9,718 nucleotides of DNA, taken from positions 1 through 9,718 of the forward strand of contig CAYXZC010000063.1 in NCBI GenBank assembly GCA_964469815.1, written 5' to 3'. This DNA is from MGBC163016 sp964469815 (lineage in GTDB: Bacteria; Actinomycetota; Coriobacteriia; Coriobacteriales; Eggerthellaceae). Under the pieces are notes generated by a model. It ran no database searches. It saw nothing but the letters and a program-made list of their open reading frames with translations, and was not told the DNA's origin. The stretch's first letter is position 1. Every line of letters begins with the position of its first letter. The position numbers were made by a program, and so were the translations under genes. Of the stretch, positions 5,434 through 9,718 are shown piece by piece.

Positions 5434-7112
5434 CGGTTCCGTTTGATCTTGCAGATAAGCTTTCTGAACATGGAAAGTATCAGGTCGGCTTCAGTCACTT
5501 TGAGCTTTGCCGCTAAGCCGAATGTAATTATAAGCGAGACGCATCCTCCTGCAACCACATAGGCCATCGCTTGCCAGATGGAGCCATTGAGCGCACCGAT
5601 GAAGGTTTGAAGCCCATAGAGAACAGCTGCACCTCCGCATGCACCAAGAGTTCCGAGCACTATCCCAAGAAGGGTCGCTTTCAGGATCCTTCTCATGCCG
5701 ATATGGCCGAGCTTCCTTCTAAGGTACACGAGCGATGCTGCATCTGCTGCGATATAGAAGATGGCGCTTGCGATCGCAACGCTTTCGATGGTTATCGCGA
5801 ATCCGGCTTCAGCGGCTCCTACGGCAGCCATGGTAAGAGCTACCTGCAGAACAGAGGCGATGGCCGTGATGATGGCGAAGATGCCCATCTTGCGAAAAGA
5901 GCTGAATATCTTCTGCAGATATGCATTCACTCCGTAGAAAGGAAGAGCTAGTGAAAGCGCTGCAAGATAGGTTGAGATCGCAGCTACATCGTCCATTGAA
6001 AAAGCGCCGATATGGTAGATGCAGACGAGCGGATAGGAAAAGACGATGAGATAGAGCATGAACGGAACCAGCAGGAACATGATCTGCGAGATGCCCCACG
6101 TTATGGTGTCTGTAGCCTTATCGAGGCGCTTCTCTGACACCAGATGGGATAGCTCTGTGAAGAGCTCTGTTGTGATGGGTATCGCTAAGAATGAATAGGG
6201 AAGGGTGTACCAAAGTCGCGCGTAGACTATGATGGACGGTCCGTTGTCGGCAAAAGCATAGGAGGCGGCATTCATCACAGAGACGGTTATGAAGGAAAAG
6301 ATCATCACCAGAAACGCAGGGACTCCAAGCTGAAGCGTTTCTTTGAGATATGGATCGCGGAAATCGATGCGCGGCTTCAAGACTATGCCGTTTCGTTTGA
6401 GGGCGGGAACTTGGATCATCATCTGGATGAAAACGCCGAGCGGGTTTCCTATGGCGATGATATAAAGAGCCCAATCGGGGTTTTGCGGAGCAAGCACTGC
6501 GTATAGTATGAATGTTGCGATGACCATCAAGTTGTTGAAGACCGGTGCGATGGATGACCAAAGGTAATCTCGGTTGGCGTTCAGAAGTCCGGAGAAGATC
6601 GATGAGCCACCATAGAAGATCGTCTGTATCGCAAAGAATTGGAACAGAAGGACTGCCGTTGTCATGGTCTGCTGGTCTGAATAGAACGATTGCGTGTAGA
6701 TGATCGCTTGGGGGAACAGAATCCCGATAAAAGCGACTATTCCGAGCACCAACACCACGAGGGTCAGCAGGTTGGACGCGTAGATGTTGCCTTCGGTCTT
6801 GCCGAGCTTCTTCTTGACCGAGACATAGACCGGTAAAAAAGCGGTGACGAGCATCCCGCCCATGACAAGCTCATATAGCATGTTCGGAAGGTTGTTCGCC
6901 ACTTGATACGAACTGGAAAGGAAAGTGGCGCCTAGCGCATATGCCATAGCCCACGTGCGTGCAAAACCGGTTATTCGGGAAAGTATCACGCAGAGGCTCA
7001 TGAGCGGGGCGGATGAGCCCTGTTTCTTCGGTGTGTCCTCTTCTTCGCGTTGATCGTATCCGCGCGGAGCGAATCGGCTGTCGATTTTGGCATGCTTAGC
7101 CAATGGATGCAT
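5430..7112 (-). CDS. murJ: Lipid II flippase MurJ (MviN family)
   Basis: MurJ moves lipid-linked peptidoglycan precursor (lipid II) across the cytoplasmic membrane. The protein has about 560 residues and a long series of hydrophobic segments consistent with the family's 14 helices. A hydrophilic N-terminal stretch of about 35 residues (KIDSRF, REEEDTPKK) precedes helix 1. The family core is clear: VILSRITGFARTWAMAYALG, then YQVANNLPNMLYELVMGGML, where the Gram-negative proteins have an arginine-rich LPNLLRR version; the YELVMGG form is typical of actinobacteria. No fused C-terminal kinase-like domain is present. ATG at 7112 is chosen, although a GTG lies directly before it at 7115; neither has a good ribosome binding site. 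The stop overlaps the ATP-grasp gene start by 4 nt. Upstream it is divergent from nadK and shares its promoter region. Confidence 0.93.
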   Translation of the reverse strand: MHPLAKHAKIDSRFAPRGYDQREEEDTPKKQGSSAPLMSLCVILSRITGFARTWAMAYALGATFLSSSYQVANNLPNMLYELVMGGMLVTAFLPVYVSVKKKLGKTEGNIYASNLLTLVVLVLGIVAFIGILFPQAIIYTQSFYSDQQTMTTAVLLFQFFAIQTIFYGGSSIFSGLLNANRDYLWSSIAPVFNNLMVIATFILYAVLAPQNPDWALYIIAIGNPLGVFIQMMIQVPALKRNGIVLKPRIDFRDPYLKETLQLGVPAFLVMIFSFITVSVMNAASYAFADNGPSIIVYARLWYTLPYSFLAIPITTELFTELSHLVSEKRLDKATDTITWGISQIMFLLVPFMLYLIVFSYPLVCIYHIGAFSMDDVAAISTYLAALSLALPFYGVNAYLQKIFSSFRKMGIFAIITAIASVLQVALTMAAVGAAEAGFAITIESVAIASAIFYIAADAASLVYLRRKLGHIGMRRILKATLLGIVLGTLGACGGAAVLYGLQTFIGALNGSIWQAMAYVVAGGCVSLIITFGLAAKLKVTEADLILSMFRKLICKIKRNR

Positions 7113-7124
7113 CACTTTCTGAAG

Positions 7125-7162
7125 TATACTTTTGATAATGATCGAGTAATCATGATATCAAA
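7125..7162. promoter_or_regulatory. Divergent murJ/nadK promoter region with large dyad symmetry
   Basis: TTTGATA (7131-7137) and TATCAAA (7156-7162) are inverted repeats. Inside them ATGAT (7138-7142) and ATCAT (7149-7153) also pair, leaving CGAGTA at the centre and a 2-nt asymmetry. On the + strand TTGATA (7132-7137), 18 nt, TATCAA (7156-7161) reads as a -35/-10 pair for nadK. Because of the symmetry the - strand reads the same TTGATA-N18-TATCAA towards murJ. A separate TATACT (- strand, 7130-7125) is another possible murJ -10 that would give a nearly leaderless mRNA. The promoter and operator roles are inferred. Confidence 0.4.
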
Positions 7163-7211
7163 TGAAGCGATCCTAAGATGCGATCTTGGCCATTGGTCGA
7201 TGGAGACGGAA

Positions 7212-8132
7212 ATGCTCGTGCTCATTGTGAAGAATAAGGATAACCCGCAGGCTATAGATGCCGCGTCATCACTTGCGCTGTATCTTGCGACATCGGGCAT
7301 CGACTATATTTTGATCGATTCGTATGATTGCAACAGCCCCACAGAGGTCATTCGCCAAAATGGCCTTGAAGATAAGAATATCGACCTTGCTGTGGTGCTT
7401 GGCGGGGACGGTACCATCCTTCGCACCGCAAGGCTTCTTGCGGGACGTCGTACTCCTATCCTAGGGATCAATTTCGGGCATTTGGGCTTTCTTGCCAATA
7501 GGAGCGAATCCGGCGTGATCCCTATGGTCTCTGCAGCATTTGCCGGAGAGCTCAAAGCGGAGAAGCGCACCAACCTCTCTATCGAAGTGGTGTTAGGGGA
7601 GGATCTCTCGAAGGAGGATATCGCGCTTCGGGATACCTTCAAGGCGGAGCCTTTCGGGGTGAACGCGCAAGGTCTTTGCGACAATACGGAGTTCTTCGCC
7701 TTGAATGAGATCGCCATCACCAGAGGTCCTATGGGAAGGACCTTCAGTTGCTCTTTCGATATCTCCGATACCCATATAGCCGACATCGATGGCGACGGGC
7801 TGATCGTCGCATCGGCGACCGGCTCTACGGCATATTCACTCGCTGCAGGAGGGCCTCTTGTGGCTCCGAGCTTCGAAGGCTTGATCGTGCAGCCGCTGGC
7901 ACCTCATTCGCTCAAGGCAAGGGCGATACTCACTGACCCGAGCGATGTCGTCTGCGTCGACCTTAAGAGCGAGCGCGCCTCTCGCGCGGCCACGCTGTTC
8001 GCTGATGGGGATATCCTCATGTTCAACAGGCTGGTGGATCGGGTGTTGGTGCGCAAGGGAAGCACTCCAACGACCCTTCTTTATGACGAGAGCGAGCATT
8101 TCTATCAATACGCCGCAAAGACATTTTTCTGA
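7212..8132 (+). CDS. nadK: NAD kinase
   Basis: NAD kinase phosphorylates NAD to NADP using ATP or polyphosphate and is the only route to NADP. From the chosen start the protein has 306 residues. The diagnostic motifs are LGGDGTILRTARLL (63-76, GGDGT at 64-68), ILGINFGHLGFLA (83-95), ALNEIAI (163-169) and DIDGDGLIVASATGSTAYSLAAGGPL (191-216). About 20-25 extra residues lie between the strand NLSIEVVLGE (121-130) and ALNE, where many homologues have only a short turn. The ATG at 7212 is preferred because GGAG (7202-7205) precedes it by 6 nt and the protein then begins MLVLIVKNKD, a normal start; ATG codons at 7200 and 7152 lack a ribosome binding site, and frames from 7050 run into murJ. It is followed after 17 nt by a DUF1846 gene. 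Confidence 0.94.
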   Translation: MLVLIVKNKDNPQAIDAASSLALYLATSGIDYILIDSYDCNSPTEVIRQNGLEDKNIDLAVVLGGDGTILRTARLLAGRRTPILGINFGHLGFLANRSESGVIPMVSAAFAGELKAEKRTNLSIEVVLGEDLSKEDIALRDTFKAEPFGVNAQGLCDNTEFFALNEIAITRGPMGRTFSCSFDISDTHIADIDGDGLIVASATGSTAYSLAAGGPLVAPSFEGLIVQPLAPHSLKARAILTDPSDVVCVDLKSERASRAATLFADGDILMFNRLVDRVLVRKGSTPTTLLYDESEHFYQYAAKTFF

Positions 8133-8149
8133 TCGATCGGAGGCAAAGA

Positions 8150-9631
8150 ATGCGAATCGGATTCGACAACGAAGAATACATCCGGCTTCAAGCCGAGCAT
8201 ATCCGCCAGCGGATCAATCAGTTCGAAGGAAAGCTGTATTTGGAATTCGGGGGAAAGCTCTTCGATGACTACCATGCATCGCGAGTGCTTCCGGGATTCG
8301 AGCCGGATGTAAAGATCCGCATGCTGCAGTCGATGACAGACGATGTCGAGATAGTCATCGCCATCAATGCCAACGATATCGAGAAGTCGAAGGTGCGAGG
8401 TGACCTGGGGATCACTTATGACGAGGATGTCCTGCGTCTTATGGATATCTTCAGATCCATGGGCTTCATGGTGGGAAGCGTGGTCATCACCCGTTATGAG
8501 AACCAACCCGATGCCGATGCTTTCAGGAAACGCCTTACCGATATGGGCATAACCAGCTATCTCCATTATTCGATAGCAGGATATCCGTATGATATAGACC
8601 ATATTGTCAGTGAGGAAGGATATGGGAAGAACGACTATATCCAGACGAGTCGACCTCTTGTGGTGGTAACGGCACCAGGCCCGGGCTCGGGGAAGATGGC
8701 TACCTGCCTTTCGCAGATATACCACGAATACCAACATGGCATAGTGGCAGGTTACGCGAAGTTCGAAACGTTCCCGATATGGAATCTGCCCCTCAACCAT
8801 CCGGTGAACATCGCATATGAGGCCGCAACGGCCGATCTGGGGGATGACAACATCATCGACCCGTTCCACCTCGAAGCTTACGGCAAGACCACCGTCAATT
8901 ACAATCGGGACGTTGAGATATTCCCCGTGCTCAGATCGATGATGGAGAAGATCGCAGGGGAGAGCCCATACAAGAGTCCGACCGACATGGGCGTGAATAT
9001 GGCAGGATATGCGATCGTTGATGATGAGGCGTGTCGGGATGCATCGAACAAGGAGATCGTGCGCAGGTACTTCTCGGCTGCTGTAGAGCAAAAGCGATCA
9101 GGGCTTGATGATAGCGGGCTCGACAAGATCGAGATGCTGATGAACAAGGCCGGCATAACCACGAACCTATCTCCTGCGCGCTCTGCAGCCCTGCTCAAGG
9201 CCGAGACCACCGGCAAGCCCGCAGGGGCGATGGAGCTTCCTGACGGCAAGGTTGTCACAGGCAAGACCGGCAATCTTTTGGGAGCGGCATCGGCTCTTCT
9301 GATGAATGCTTTGAAGGGCGTATCGGGTGTGGAGGATGACCTGGATGTCATCTCCGATGACGTGCTGGAGCCCATATGCCACCTGAAGACGGAGCATCTG
9401 GGCAACCATAATCCGCGCCTGCATTCCAATGAGACCCTGCTCGCGCTCGCGATCAGCTCTTCCACCAACCCGATGGCCGAGCTTCTGATAGACAACGCGG
9501 ATAAGCTGCGGGGATGCGATGCCTATTTCTCGGTGATCATATCTTCCACCGATGAGAAGCTCTATCGAACACTGGGGATAAACATCTGCTGCGAACCGAA
9601 GTACGAGTCGCATAGGTATTACCATAAGTAG
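8150..9631 (+). CDS. DUF1846 (UPF0371) family protein of unknown function
   Basis: This 493-residue protein matches the DUF1846/UPF0371 family over its whole length; its biochemical role is not established. Conserved blocks visible are GKLYLEFGGKLFDDYHASRV (27-46), EIVIAINANDIEKSKVRGDLG (67-87), GYGKNDYIQTS (157-167), VVVTAPGPGSGKMATC (171-186), FETFPIWNLPLNHPVN (205-220), PFHLEAYGKTTVNYNRD (238-254), SPTDMGVNMAGY (276-287) and HLGNHNPRLHSNE (416-428). The glycine-rich APGPGSGK resembles a phosphate-binding loop but lacks the Ser/Thr that follows Lys in a true Walker A motif. No signal peptide or membrane span is visible, so it is probably cytosolic. GGAGG (8139-8143), 6 nt before the ATG, is a strong ribosome binding site. 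The 17-nt gap to nadK suggests co-transcription, hinting at a nucleotide-linked role, but that is only inference. Confidence 0.92.
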   Translation: MRIGFDNEEYIRLQAEHIRQRINQFEGKLYLEFGGKLFDDYHASRVLPGFEPDVKIRMLQSMTDDVEIVIAINANDIEKSKVRGDLGITYDEDVLRLMDIFRSMGFMVGSVVITRYENQPDADAFRKRLTDMGITSYLHYSIAGYPYDIDHIVSEEGYGKNDYIQTSRPLVVVTAPGPGSGKMATCLSQIYHEYQHGIVAGYAKFETFPIWNLPLNHPVNIAYEAATADLGDDNIIDPFHLEAYGKTTVNYNRDVEIFPVLRSMMEKIAGESPYKSPTDMGVNMAGYAIVDDEACRDASNKEIVRRYFSAAVEQKRSGLDDSGLDKIEMLMNKAGITTNLSPARSAALLKAETTGKPAGAMELPDGKVVTGKTGNLLGAASALLMNALKGVSGVEDDLDVISDDVLEPICHLKTEHLGNHNPRLHSNETLLALAISSSTNPMAELLIDNADKLRGCDAYFSVIISSTDEKLYRTLGINICCEPKYESHRYYHK

Positions 9632-9636
9632 CCTTG

Positions 9637-9663
9637 GGGACAATGAATATTATTCATTGTCCC
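9637..9663. repeat. Perfect 12-bp inverted repeat after the DUF1846 gene (REP-like or terminator)
   Basis: GGGACAATGAAT (9637-9648) and ATTCATTGTCCC (9652-9663) are exact reverse complements around an ATT loop, starting 6 nt after the stop codon. No T-run follows on the + strand, so it is not a standard terminator. GGGGACA...TGTCCC ends are common in dispersed intergenic palindromes of the REP type. One copy in the window cannot prove that it is repeated. Confidence 0.5.
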
Positions 9664-9681
9664 TGACGCTGCGGTTCCGAC

Positions 9682-9707
9682 GGGCACCTGTCCTTGCCCC
9701 TTGTTTT
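9682..9707 (+). terminator. Weak candidate terminator near the window end
   Basis: GGGCA (9682-9686) pairs with TGCCC (9695-9699) around an 8-nt loop, followed by CTTGTTTT. The stem is short and the T-run interrupted. It may end the nadK-DUF1846 unit, or form part of a composite repeat with the hairpin just upstream. Nothing else is recognisable in 9664-9718. Confidence 0.35.
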
Positions 9708-9718
9708 GACCACATCGT

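Noticed and set aside
7050..7211. Longer nadK beginning upstream
   Set aside because: It would overlap the start of murJ and the promoter dyad; GGAG before ATG 7212 and the normal N-terminus MLVLIVKN fit better.
8105..9091. 328-codon open frame on the - strand
   Set aside because: It is antisense to the full-length DUF1846 gene, whose family match is strong; the frame is a by-product of codon usage.
1..9718. Mobile element, CRISPR array, toxin-antitoxin or defence system
   Set aside because: No transposase, integrase, spaced direct repeats or defence-type gene pairs are visible; all the larger genes belong to housekeeping or cell-wall families, apart from DUF1846, whose function is unknown.

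Overview
The window looks like ordinary chromosome from a Gram-positive bacterium, most likely an actinomycete of the Coriobacteriia type. I infer this from a roughly balanced base composition, a SecE with a long Lys/Glu-rich N-terminus, a MurJ whose early helices carry the actinobacterial-style NNLPNxLYELVMGG pattern, and a peptidoglycan D-aspartate module. The class is an inference; no 16S or other decisive marker is present. I see no mobile elements, CRISPR arrays or phage genes.

Positions 1-3347 hold the conserved translation/secretion cluster on the + strand: the 3' end of tuf (EF-Tu), rpmG (L33, zinc form), tRNA-Trp(CCA), secE, nusG, rplK (L11) and rplA (L1). It ends at a strong intrinsic terminator (3312-3347), so rplJ/rplL do not follow directly. 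Three points stand out here. SecE has long low-complexity extensions on both sides of its core. L11 has about 28 extra C-terminal residues. The 85-nt rplK-rplA spacer can fold in mutually exclusive ways next to the rplA ribosome binding site.

Positions 3348-7112 look like a cell-wall module. An aspartate/glutamate-racemase family gene (+) runs tail to tail, with a 4-nt gap, into an ATP-grasp ligase gene (-) that resembles the D-aspartate ligases that attach D-Asp to the peptidoglycan stem peptide. The ligase overlaps the end of murJ, the lipid II flippase, by an ATGA. A coherent reading is: racemase makes D-Asp, ligase adds it to the precursor, MurJ exports lipid II carrying it.

Positions 7113-9718 begin with a short divergent promoter region holding a large dyad symmetry, which could serve as two superimposed opposite promoters. 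It is followed by nadK (NAD kinase) and, 17 nt later with a strong ribosome binding site, a DUF1846/UPF0371 family gene of unknown function. The window ends with two hairpins, one a perfect 12-bp inverted repeat that may be a REP-like intergenic element.
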